Shown piece by piece: positions 1 through 5,766 of a stretch of DNA of 11,209 bases; position 1 is the first letter of the stretch; each line of letters starts with the position of its first letter. The notes beneath the pieces were generated by a model that ran no database searches, was not told where the DNA came from, and was given only the letters and a program-made list of their open reading frames with translations. Source of the stretch: JBILCM01 sp044353165. GTDB taxonomy: Bacteria > Bacillota > Bacilli > Paenibacillales > YIM-B00363. Both the position numbers and the translations under genes were made by a program. The DNA lies in NCBI GenBank assembly GCA_044353165.1, contig JBILCM010000067.1, positions 1 to 11,209 on the forward strand, given 5' to 3'.

Positions 1-1078
1 CTGCTAAAGCTTGTGCACCGCCAATGCGGCCGAGAGCCCATGCGGCTGTACCGCGGATGACGGGTCGCTCATCTTGTTGCAGCAGCATGATCAAATCCGG
101 CACCGCTGAGTTGTCGCGGAAGTTGCCAAGTGCGATGATCGCGTTGCGTTGGATTGGCTTCTTGCCGCGCCAAGCCGCGGCGCTATTGCCGAATCGCTCC
201 TTAAACGCACGGTTACTCAGCGTAAGGAGCGGTTTCAACAGCGGCTTCACTTGCTCCGGGTCCGGCTGCAGCGCTGCGTGCTGTGTCCAGTTCATCCCGC
301 GATTTTTCGGACATACGACTTGGCACGTATCGCAACCGTACAAGCGATTGCCGATCTTGCGTTTCAGTTCGTCATCGACGAAACCTTTGGTCTGTGTCAC
401 GAATGAGATGCATCGGGATGCATTCAGTTCGCCAGGCCCCACGAGCGCTCCTGTCGGACATGCATCCATACAGATCGTGCAGTCGCCGCAACTATCGAGC
501 ACGGGCTGATCTGGAGGGAACGGAATATCGGTGATCATCTCGCCCAGATATACCCAAGAACCGAACTCCGGCGTAATGACTGCGCAATTTTTTCCGTACC
601 AGCCGATCCCAGCACGCTCTGCCACCGCTCGGTCCACGAGCGCGCCTGTATCCACCATGGACTCGATGCGGCAATGCGGCACTTGTTCCTTAATGAATGC
701 GGCCAATCTGTCCATCCGCTCCCGCAGGACCGCATGGTAGTCTTGACCCCAAGCGGATCGGCTGATGATGCCGCGATACGCTCCCGGTTCCGACTTCGGC
801 GGGGCATCCAATTTCGCGGGATAAGCGATTGCAATGGAGAGAATTGAGCGCGGTTCTCCGCCCGGGAAGCTGAAGCGGGGATCGACGCGCTTCGCAAGAT
901 CCGGTTCTTCGAAGCCTGATTCACGGCCCAATTGTCGATGGCGTTCGAGCCATGTTTTCAATTCATTGAATGGTTCTGCAGTGGTGAACCCAATTTTATC
1001 TATGCCCAGCTGAATCGCATTCGCCTTGATTGCTTCTTTCAACTCGAGCCATGCATCATCCCGAGGACGGATACTCAA
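1..1078 (-). CDS. queG: Epoxyqueuosine reductase QueG (3' end cut by window edge)
   Basis: This is the cobalamin- and iron-sulfur-dependent cytosolic enzyme that reduces epoxyqueuosine to queuosine in the wobble position of GUN-anticodon tRNAs. The translated frame stays open for 359 codons to the window edge. Visible motifs are MVDTGALVDRA (about residues 141-151, with the conserved Asp143), ERAGIGWYGKN, and two bacterial ferredoxin-type cysteine sets. The first set is C197, C200, C203, C207 followed by Pro; the second is C223, C249, C252, C256 followed by Pro. From about residue 305 the sequence becomes HEAT-like (AIIALGNFRD, VIRGTAAWALGRIG), as in the longer Firmicute QueG proteins of about 380 residues, so only the last few tens of residues are missing. 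I chose the TTG start at 1078 because GGGAGGG lies 8-9 bases upstream and no in-frame ATG precedes the conserved N-terminus. It lies downstream of the DUF402 gene but is separated from it by a terminator-like hairpin. Confidence 0.95.
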   Translation of the reverse strand, partial: MSIRPRDDAWLELKEAIKANAIQLGIDKIGFTTAEPFNELKTWLERHRQLGRESGFEEPDLAKRVDPRFSFPGGEPRSILSIAIAYPAKLDAPPKSEPGAYRGIISRSAWGQDYHAVLRERMDRLAAFIKEQVPHCRIESMVDTGALVDRAVAERAGIGWYGKNCAVITPEFGSWVYLGEMITDIPFPPDQPVLDSCGDCTICMDACPTGALVGPGELNASRCISFVTQTKGFVDDELKRKIGNRLYGCDTCQVVCPKNRGMNWTQHAALQPDPEQVKPLLKPLLTLSNRAFKERFGNSAAAWRGKKPIQRNAIIALGNFRDNSAVPDLIMLLQQDERPVIRGTAAWALGRIGGAQALA

Positions 1079-1107
1079 GCCAACTCCCTCCCTGCTTCGG
1101 TGATAAG

Positions 1108-1137
1108 AAAACCCGGTCACAAATAGTGCGTGCCGGG
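1108..1137 (-). terminator. Hairpin with T-tract between DUF402 gene and queG
   Basis: On the minus strand CCCGGCAC pairs with GTGACCGGG (one bulged base) around a loop of about 9-10 bases, followed by TTTTCTTAT. This fits an intrinsic terminator closing the GNAT-DUF402 unit. It ends only about 15 bases before the queG ribosome binding site, so it leaves no room for a separate queG promoter downstream of it. It may therefore be partly read through or act as an attenuator; that is inference. Confidence 0.6.
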
Positions 1138-1140
1138 CGG

Positions 1141-1692
1141 TTACGGTTGCATTCGATTTTCCCACAGTCGGTAATAACGAAGGGCTTCACCATCCTGGAA
1201 AGGCGGCTTGTCTCCCTTCAATCGGTCAATCAGTGCTTCTAACCCCGATTGGACTTTCGTCTCAACGATGCCCGGATATTGATATTGAACGCGGTGGCTG
1301 TGATATTCTTCCTCATCTACGATATGATAGGAGCCATCAGGCAACCGGATCGCGTCCAAGTCATAGTCAATATAAGTAATCACATTATCGTACTTGTAGA
1401 ACGGCGAAGCGACATTGCAATAATACCGGACACCGCTTGATTCAAGCAACGCCACGATGTTATACCACGCACCTGGTATGAAGAAGGTCACTCCGGGAAC
1501 TTTGCTAACCCATTCTTTGCCATCCGCTTCACGAATGCGTGTCCCATGATTCACAAGGACGTGCATATTTTCTTCAGCATGCAAGTCATGTAGTTCGTGG
1601 GAGGGCACCGACCAATTCTCGTACCATATTCGGTGAATGTGTCCATTGTATTTGAAACTCTTGATGACCATTAGATTCTCTGTATCTTTCAT
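1141..1692 (-). CDS. DUF402 family protein, NtdP/YgaC-like nucleoside phosphatase
   Basis: The 183-residue product matches the DUF402 family by eye. Characterised members include NtdP of staphylococci, a nucleoside tri- and diphosphatase, and the B. subtilis homologue YgaC. The family signature appears as FKYNGHIHRIW near the N-terminus, a central NHGTRI...GKEWVSKVPG segment, RYYCNVASPFY, and the acidic YIDYDLDAIRLPDG...DEEEY cluster expected to bind the metal and substrate phosphate. I chose the ATG at 1692 because GGAAGG lies 8 bases upstream and the family usually begins close to this point. The frame also has an ATG at 1743, which would add 17 residues but has no good ribosome binding site. 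It lies 69 bases downstream of the GNAT gene on the same strand, so the two are probably co-transcribed. The substrate here is not provable from sequence. Confidence 0.8.
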   Translation of the reverse strand: MKDTENLMVIKSFKYNGHIHRIWYENWSVPSHELHDLHAEENMHVLVNHGTRIREADGKEWVSKVPGVTFFIPGAWYNIVALLESSGVRYYCNVASPFYKYDNVITYIDYDLDAIRLPDGSYHIVDEEEYHSHRVQYQYPGIVETKVQSGLEALIDRLKGDKPPFQDGEALRYYRLWENRMQP

Positions 1693-1761
1693 CCATGACA
1701 CCTTCCACGATTTCAAAAGCAACAATGAGTCGAAACAACTCATAATTTCACTATAGTATAA

Positions 1762-2232
1762 TTACCTCTTGGCTACAATGCTGAGTTTCTTCCATGCCTT
1801 CGTAAATTGTTGAGCACCAAATCCAAGCGATTCAAAAACAGGTAACGCCAATGCATTATGTTGGTCCAGCGGAATCAATATGCGCTTCACCTTACGTTGT
1901 TCGAACCGTTGTTGCATGGAATGTATCAACTTCCTTGCAACTCCCCTGCGGCGGTGTTGAGGATCCACGGCAATCCGATAGTGGTAACCCACATCATGAT
2001 CTATTGTGCCAATAGCCAAACCAATAATTCGTCCATCGTAAGAATAGGTACTTCGGTCCATGACGGGGGAATTTTCCTCCACCTCGGCCACAAGCACGAG
2101 ACTGCTGTCCCAAGACAGTTGACGGCCGAATGCATCGAGTGTCTCTGTAAAGCATAATTCAGACAGTGCGTTACGCATGACATCCGTAACTTGGGCGTAA
2201 TCAGATAATTGAAAAGGTCTTACATTCACCAT
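1762..2232 (-). CDS. GNAT family N-acetyltransferase
   Basis: The 156-residue protein has the GNAT fold pattern: an N-terminal VRPFQLSDYAQV segment, a central strand (GRIIGLAIGTI, residues 67-77), then acetyl-CoA-binding motif A. Motif A is RIAVDPQHRRRGVARKLI (residues 86-103), with the Q/R-x-x-G-x-G/A pyrophosphate loop. The C-terminal ALPVFESLGF is the usual motif B tyrosine/phenylalanine region. It transfers an acetyl group from acetyl-CoA to an amine; the acceptor (small molecule, protein or ribosomal) cannot be told. The start at 2232 has GGGAG 8-9 bases upstream and the length is normal for a single-domain GNAT. It is the first gene of a leftward unit with the DUF402 gene and shares its upstream region with divergent sodA. 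Confidence 0.88.
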   Translation of the reverse strand: MVNVRPFQLSDYAQVTDVMRNALSELCFTETLDAFGRQLSWDSSLVLVAEVEENSPVMDRSTYSYDGRIIGLAIGTIDHDVGYHYRIAVDPQHRRRGVARKLIHSMQQRFEQRKVKRILIPLDQHNALALPVFESLGFGAQQFTKAWKKLSIVAKR

Positions 2233-2285
2233 AATGATCTCCCATATTCCATATACAAATGAAAAGCGAAAAAGTGTGAGGATAC

Positions 2286-2314
2286 AATTTCGACAAATTC
2301 ACGCAATTTCCTGC
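2286..2314 (-). promoter_or_regulatory. Candidate sigma-H-type promoter for the GNAT gene
   Basis: On the minus strand GCAGGAAAT and GTCGAAATT are separated by 11 bases. Compared with the B. subtilis sigma-H consensus (RNAGGAWWW, 11-12 bases, RNNGAATWW) only one defined position differs. Transcription would begin about 45 bases before the GNAT start. The motif is short and the region is AT-rich, so a chance match is possible. The alternative is a weak sigma-A promoter, for example TTGCGT and TATCCT with a 16-base spacer, overlapping the same stretch. Confidence 0.3.
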
Positions 2315-2363
2315 CTATTTCGGTATTTTTCGCAAAAACATTCGAAGTTTCTACTGTTTCTTA

Positions 2364-2393
2364 TTGCAAACGTTTTCTTTTAAGCGTTTACAT
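2364..2393. promoter_or_regulatory. Two adjacent CcpA cre-like sites upstream of sodA
   Basis: Positions 2364-2378 read TTGCAAACGTTTTCT on the plus strand. Positions 2379-2393 read ATGTAAACGCTTAAA on the minus strand. Each matches the cre consensus WTGNAANCGNWWNCA at all but one defined position, and they abut with opposite orientation. They lie about 45-75 bases upstream of the sodA -35 element, a location where CcpA can activate rather than repress, and also upstream of the divergent GNAT gene. Another LacI-family regulator could equally be the ligand. Confidence 0.45.
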
Positions 2394-2438
2394 GGTTTCT
2401 TATCCTGTTCTTGAGTGAACATCCCCCTTCTTCTAGAG

Positions 2439-2467
2439 TTGATTTATTGAAAAAAATAGGGGATAAT
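2439..2467 (+). promoter_or_regulatory. Sigma-A promoter of sodA
   Basis: TTGATT (2439-2444) and GATAAT (2462-2467) are separated by exactly 17 bases, an AT-rich spacer. Each hexamer differs slightly from the sigma-A consensus. Transcription would start near 2474, giving a short leader of about 35 bases before the sodA start. Confidence 0.8.
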
Positions 2468-2508
2468 ATCCATACTGTTCATACAACATTCTAGGAGGTT
2501 AGCGCTCT

Positions 2509-3123
2509 ATGTCACACCAATTACCACCCTTGTCTTATGCGAACAATGCTTTAGAACCACATATCGACGAAACGACGATGATGATTCACCACGATCGTCA
2601 CCATGCCACGTATGTGAACAATCTGAATGCTGCTCTGGAGAAATATCCTGATCTCGCCGACAAATCCATTGAAGATTTGATCGCTGATCTGAATGCGGTG
2701 CCAGAAGATATCCGCACTGCTGTGCGCAACAATGGTGGCGGGCATGCGAATCACTCGTTGTTCTGGGCTACCATCGCTCCGAACGCAGGCGGTGAGCCAA
2801 CAGGCGCATTGAAGAGTGCCATTGATGCTGAATTGGGCGGATTTGCAGCGTTCAAGGAAGCTTTCTCGAAAGCGGCAACGACTCGTTTTGGCTCAGGTTG
2901 GGCTTGGTTAGCCGTTACGAAAGAAGGCAAGTTGTTCGTCACTTCCACGCCAAACCAAGACAGCCCGATCATGGAAGGGGCAACACCGATCCTAGGTCTT
3001 GATGTGTGGGAGCATGCGTACTACTTGAAGTATCAGAACAAGCGTCCAGATTACATCGGTGCGTTCTATAACGTCATCCATTGGAATGAAGTAAGCAAGT
3101 TATACGAAGCTGCGAAGAAGTAA
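2509..3123 (+). CDS. sodA: Superoxide dismutase, manganese type
   Basis: This cytosolic enzyme converts superoxide to oxygen and hydrogen peroxide. The 204-residue protein is full length for the Fe/Mn-SOD family. The four metal ligands are visible: His27 (in MMIHHDRHHATYVNN), His82 (GGGHANHSLFW), and Asp165 and His169 (LDVWEHAYYLKYQNKRPDY). The glycines before HANHS and Gln150 in the STPNQDSP segment point to the manganese rather than iron form; this follows family knowledge. The ATG at 2509 has CTAGGAGG about 10 bases upstream. It is a single-gene unit with its own promoter and terminator. Two cre-like sites upstream suggest a link to carbon status, which would need testing. Confidence 0.97.
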   Translation: MSHQLPPLSYANNALEPHIDETTMMIHHDRHHATYVNNLNAALEKYPDLADKSIEDLIADLNAVPEDIRTAVRNNGGGHANHSLFWATIAPNAGGEPTGALKSAIDAELGGFAAFKEAFSKAATTRFGSGWAWLAVTKEGKLFVTSTPNQDSPIMEGATPILGLDVWEHAYYLKYQNKRPDYIGAFYNVIHWNEVSKLYEAAKK

Positions 3124-3143
3124 GAGCGCCTTGCATCACATAT

Positions 3144-3207
3144 GCTCCCCGCTGTAGACAGGAACCCGACATACTTCCTGTCACAGTACGGGAGCTTTTG
3201 ATTTTTA
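3144..3207 (+). terminator. Intrinsic terminator of sodA
   Basis: GCTCCC (3144-3149) pairs with GGGAGC (3190-3195), and an inner GACAGGAA pairs with TTCCTGTC, with a mismatched middle section. The stem is followed by TTTTGATTTTTA. It sits 20 bases after the sodA stop and its T-tract overlaps the 3' end of the convergent toxin gene. Confidence 0.8.
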
Positions 3208-3552
3208 TAGGAGTCCGAAATATTGCACGATGTTCCGATGGATCTCTTGTCTGATTGCTTCATCGTGAACAACACCACACAGCGCACCGATTCGTTCTTT
3301 ACTGATGGTGCGAATTTGATGAATCATGGCGACTGAAGGTTTGGGGAGGGAGGTCGCTTCCATCGATAAAAAAACCTCCGTCGGATAAATTTTCGTAAGT
3401 TGTTTCATAGAGGAGACCGGGATTACTGTGACATTGGGGAGAACTTCGTTAACCATGTCATTGGAGATCACAAGCACGGGTCTCGTCCCCGCCTGTTCTG
3501 ACCCTCGAATCGGATTCATGTCCGCCCAATATAATGACCATTTCTTTACCAT
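3205..3552 (-). CDS. mazF: MazF/PemK-family mRNA interferase toxin
   Basis: The 115-residue protein is a MazF-type endoribonuclease that cleaves mRNA at short sequence motifs when freed from its antitoxin. Visible signatures are GSEQAGTRPVLVISND (residues 17-32), with the catalytic-type Arg24, and SVAMIHQIRTISKERIG (residues 73-89), matching the EQIRTI segment of B. subtilis MazF (EndoA). Ser48 occupies the position of that enzyme's active-site Thr48, a conservative change, so activity is likely but the cleavage preference may differ. The gene overlaps the antitoxin stop by 7 bases, the usual coupling for these pairs. It converges on sodA, whose terminator abuts its stop codon. Confidence 0.92.
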   Translation of the reverse strand: MVKKWSLYWADMNPIRGSEQAGTRPVLVISNDMVNEVLPNVTVIPVSSMKQLTKIYPTEVFLSMEATSLPKPSVAMIHQIRTISKERIGALCGVVHDEAIRQEIHRNIVQYFGLL

Positions 3553-3833
3553 TCGGCTATATTCCCATCAGTTTCTCGATCCGCATGTTTGAATGCATCC
3601 CCGATTTGCTCATTTCTTCTAAGAAACTCGGGATCGCTCATCGCCTCCTGCAGTTCTTGCTTATACGTATCTTGCTTTTGTCGAATGAGATAAGTTTCAA
3701 CCGCTTCTCTCACGCCCGCATTGACGGAACTTATTTTTTTCTGACTCGTCAGAAGTTTCAGTTGCTGAATATCGGACTCAGGCAAAACCACTGTGTATTT
3801 CACACCGTCTTGAATGGACTTCATTCTTGACAT
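3546..3833 (-). CDS. Ribbon-helix-helix antitoxin of the MazF pair
   Basis: The 95-residue protein begins with a ribbon-helix-helix pattern: a beta strand (KYTVVLPESDIQQL, about residues 12-25), then helix-turn-helix (SVNAGVREAVETYLIRQ, about residues 36-52). The C-terminus is charged and helical (residues 53-95) and is expected to thread into the MazF dimer and inhibit it. Firmicute MazF partners are commonly of this type, for example EndoAI of B. subtilis, although the sequence is not close. I chose the ATG at 3833 because GGGGGG lies about 10 bases upstream; a second ATG three codons later is less well placed. It lies upstream of the toxin and probably represses the pair through the repeats around its promoter. 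Confidence 0.85.
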   Translation of the reverse strand: MSRMKSIQDGVKYTVVLPESDIQQLKLLTSQKKISSVNAGVREAVETYLIRQKQDTYKQELQEAMSDPEFLRRNEQIGDAFKHADRETDGNIAEW

Positions 3834-3853
3834 GCAATTTATACCCCCCTATT

Positions 3854-3894
3854 ATGATGGTATTTATTATATGATGATGGTGTTGCGATGACAA
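3854..3894 (-). promoter_or_regulatory. Sigma-A promoter and repeated operator of the toxin-antitoxin pair
   Basis: On the minus strand TTGTCA (3894-3889) and a perfect TATAAT (3871-3866) are 17 bases apart. The octamer ATGATGGT (plus-strand reading) occurs at 3854-3861 and again at 3874-3881, exactly 20 bases or two helical turns apart, flanking the -10 box. This is the spacing expected for two ribbon-helix-helix dimers on one DNA face, so autoregulation is the likely role. The promoter is seen directly; the operator role is inferred. Confidence 0.7.
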
Positions 3895-3900
3895 GTCACG

Positions 3901-3966
3901 ATGAGCCCATGGGGACTGAACAAAATTACAATTGAATACACCCACGTCGAGGAGCTGGATCGATGA
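3901..3966 (+). other. Short open frame, possible gene remnant before the AKR remnant
   Basis: A 21-residue frame from ATG 3901 to TGA 3966 reads with protein-like composition (LNKITIEYTHVEELDR at its end) and is preceded in frame by only four sense codons after a stop at 3889. There is no clear ribosome binding site. It may be the 3' scrap of a gene whose front part was lost, or chance. I do not recognise it. Confidence 0.18.
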
Positions 3967-4012
3967 ATTTTACCTATAATCGGAGGGTGAAACACTCGGG
4001 GAGGTAAACGCA

Positions 4013-4339
4013 TTGCTTTACATTACATTTGCGCGAACAGGAAGACAGGTATCGAGGCTAGGATTTGGAGCCATGGGCTTGAATGGATCATTCGGTAAAC
4101 AAGATCGTCTGCGCGCTTTTATTCCAGAATATGCGGATAACCTGGCTGAACTAGCCATAAAATTTGTGTTACATCACCCCGGCATCACGACTGCGCTCAC
4201 ATCTATGCAAATACAGGAATATGCGGCACAATATATCGATGTTTTGTCCAAAATGCCACTACCCAAGTCACAATTTGAGTTTATGAAAGTGCGCCACCGA
4301 TGGGTCAAACATGCCACCCATGCAAGGAGGAACAAATGA
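4013..4339 (+). pseudogene. Aldo/keto reductase remnant with internal deletion
   Basis: The 108-codon frame joins two ends of an aldo/keto reductase of normally 300-330 residues. Residues 3-28 (TFARTGRQVSRLGFGAMGL) are the conserved N-terminal strand of the TIM barrel. Residues 38-97 (PEYADNLAELAIKFVLHHP, ALTSM, PLPKSQFEFMKVRHRWVK) are the C-terminal region that normally closes the cofactor site. The middle of about 200 residues, carrying the catalytic Asp, Tyr, Lys and His, is absent, with the join near residues 29-37. The reading frame is kept. The start is TTG at 4013, with GGGGAGG 8-9 bases upstream; a TATAAT lies at 3975-3980 without a clear -35. The TGA overlaps the ATG of the next gene. 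The product cannot be an active reductase; a residual role is possible but unlikely. Confidence 0.75.
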
Positions 4340-4797
4340 GCATCCGCTTCACACGGGAGACATCGAAAGTATTATGGTCGGAACTGTTCCCTTATGAGTT
4401 CAAGATGCGACTCTCATCAATGCCCGTCGCATACTTGCCATTGGGAATTTGTGAACCACACGGATTTTCTTTGCGTTCATTAGAAAAGGAAGAAAGTTCA
4501 GGCGGAAAGTTTGCCTTGAATGAAAGCGCTATGGAGGCAACAGCAGATTATGGTCGACAAATTATACAAGGCTGTGTGGTTTCACTGATGGAGCTCGTCC
4601 AATCACTTACACCTGAAGACCTAGCGCCAAGGGGAATTTCTATGTTACGTTATGAACATATGGAGTTGATTTGGAAAGAAATTGTAGGTTCGGATGAAGT
4701 CTGGGCTACGCTTCAACCCAGATCCGGTCAACCCCCCGTATCGGAACAATCGAAGTGGAAGCCTTATGAATACGCGCGTCTCAATTATCTCAGATAA
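4336..4797 (+). pseudogene. Creatininase-family amidohydrolase remnant with internal deletion
   Basis: The 153-codon frame from ATG 4336 starts like a creatininase-family protein (VLWSELFPYEFKMRL, then PVAYLPLGICEPHG at residues 30-43, with metal-ligand-type Glu40 and His42). It then jumps straight to what looks like the family's C-terminal part (SAMEATADYGRQII from residue 64, EQMELIWKEIV-like helix, QPPVSEQSKWKPYE). Family members are about 250 residues; the missing middle would carry the remaining metal ligands (Asp, His, Glu). The ribosome binding site AAGGAGG lies 5-6 bases upstream and the ATG overlaps the preceding stop as ATGA, so the old operon coupling is intact. Family assignment rests on the first 43 residues and general C-terminal resemblance. 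Native substrates in this operon type are unknown. Confidence 0.65.
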
Positions 4798-4822
4798 TAC
4801 TGCAACCAAGGAGCACTTCACC

Positions 4823-5689
4823 ATGTATGAACGGGTCATACTCGCTGACGAGATTATTTTTAAACCGCGCACAATCACATTAACTGAACACGAAGTCCAC
4901 ACTCACGATGCGCTAGAGATCAGTGTTCTGTTAGAGAATGAGGCTCGTTATCATCTCTCGGATCGTGATTATGATGGTAAACCCGGCGATGTGTTTGTGT
5001 TCCGACCTTTTGAGCCTCACTATAACCTGATTCGTGATTCATCGAAGCCAGCGCATTGGATTATGATCTTGTTCTCCCCGACGGCCATACGCTGGTTTCC
5101 TGAAGGTTATAAATTACTCACGCCATTCTATACCATGGAGCGATTTACGCCTCTATTGGATGGTGGCAATCCCTATGCGCAACAAATCCATGCGGCTGCC
5201 AAATTAGCTGTCGAAGAGCAATCTCGTCAGTTGCCAGGCTGGCGAACGAAACAAGTTGGACTGTTGATCGATATTCTGACATCGATTTATCGCGCCTTCC
5301 TTGCACAACGCCAATCCGTCAACGAAACATCGGAGCCCGACTCCACGCCGAGCCCCGGTATTTTAAACGTAATTCCTTACCTATTGCAACATTTTCAAGA
5401 AGATATCGATGTTCAAGATGTAATTCGAATGTCCGGACTGAACAAAACGTGGTTTTATACCAAGTTCCGCGAAACGACCGCCCTGTCTCCGCAAGATTTC
5501 ATTCATCAACTTCGCATGCAACATGCATCCCACTTATTGCGATATTCGGACCGAACGATAACGGAGATTGCCTTCGAATGCGGATTCCATTCCCTAAGTT
5601 ATTTCAATAAATTGTTCAAACAAATGCGTGAGATATCACCAAGTGAATACCGTAAAAAAAATCAACCCGCCCCAACCTCGAGGAGGTAG
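4823..5689 (+). CDS. AraC-family transcriptional regulator with cupin sensor domain
   Basis: The 288-residue protein has an N-terminal AraC-type cupin (residues about 18-70: HEVHTHDALEISVLLENEAR, then GDVFVFRPFEPHYNL) that would sense a small molecule, often a sugar. Its C-terminal AraC DNA-binding domain has two helix-turn-helix units (about residues 185-285). The second unit carries the family signature ITEIAFECGFHSLSYFNKLF followed by SPSEYRKK. I chose ATG 4823 because AAGGAG lies 9 bases upstream and it follows the creatininase stop by 25 bases. In-frame ATGs at 4766 and 4694 would overlap the preceding frame and lack good ribosome binding sites. It appears intact, so it may still regulate genes even though the two genes upstream in its operon are broken. 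The nearby esterase is a possible target. Confidence 0.88.
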   Translation: MYERVILADEIIFKPRTITLTEHEVHTHDALEISVLLENEARYHLSDRDYDGKPGDVFVFRPFEPHYNLIRDSSKPAHWIMILFSPTAIRWFPEGYKLLTPFYTMERFTPLLDGGNPYAQQIHAAAKLAVEEQSRQLPGWRTKQVGLLIDILTSIYRAFLAQRQSVNETSEPDSTPSPGILNVIPYLLQHFQEDIDVQDVIRMSGLNKTWFYTKFRETTALSPQDFIHQLRMQHASHLLRYSDRTITEIAFECGFHSLSYFNKLFKQMREISPSEYRKKNQPAPTSRR

Positions 5690-5694
5690 AGCGG

Positions 5695-5766
5695 ATGGAT
5701 CAAAGGTTGATTAAGATCGGTGTACTCATCATCAATCCTCGTTCATCCATAATGTTTATAAAATAG
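5695..5766 (+). pseudogene. Orphan ribosome binding site and gene start, possible truncated oxidoreductase
   Basis: GAGGAGG at 5679-5685, inside the last codons of the AraC gene, stands 9 bases before ATG 5695. The frame begins MDQRLIKIGVL, which resembles the first Rossmann strand of Gfo/Idh/MocA-type oxidoreductases (usually followed by G-x-G), but it loses resemblance immediately after and stops at 5766. From 5700 the same DNA encodes the end of the convergent esterase. The likely reading is a downstream operon gene lost at a junction near 5725. The resemblance covers only 11 residues, so the identity is weak. Confidence 0.35.

Noticed and set aside
24..509. Plus-strand 161-codon open frame
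   Set aside because: It lies antisense to queG, whose cysteine motifs and HEAT-like end are unmistakable; the plus-strand product is low-complexity and has no ribosome binding site.
535..924. Minus-strand 129-codon frame within queG
   Set aside because: It is another frame of queG itself; the real frame starts at TTG 1078 and continues through this region with family motifs.
4694..4822. Extended N-terminus of the AraC regulator from ATG 4694 or 4766
   Set aside because: It would overlap the creatininase remnant in another frame, has no good ribosome binding site and lacks family resemblance; ATG 4823 is well placed.
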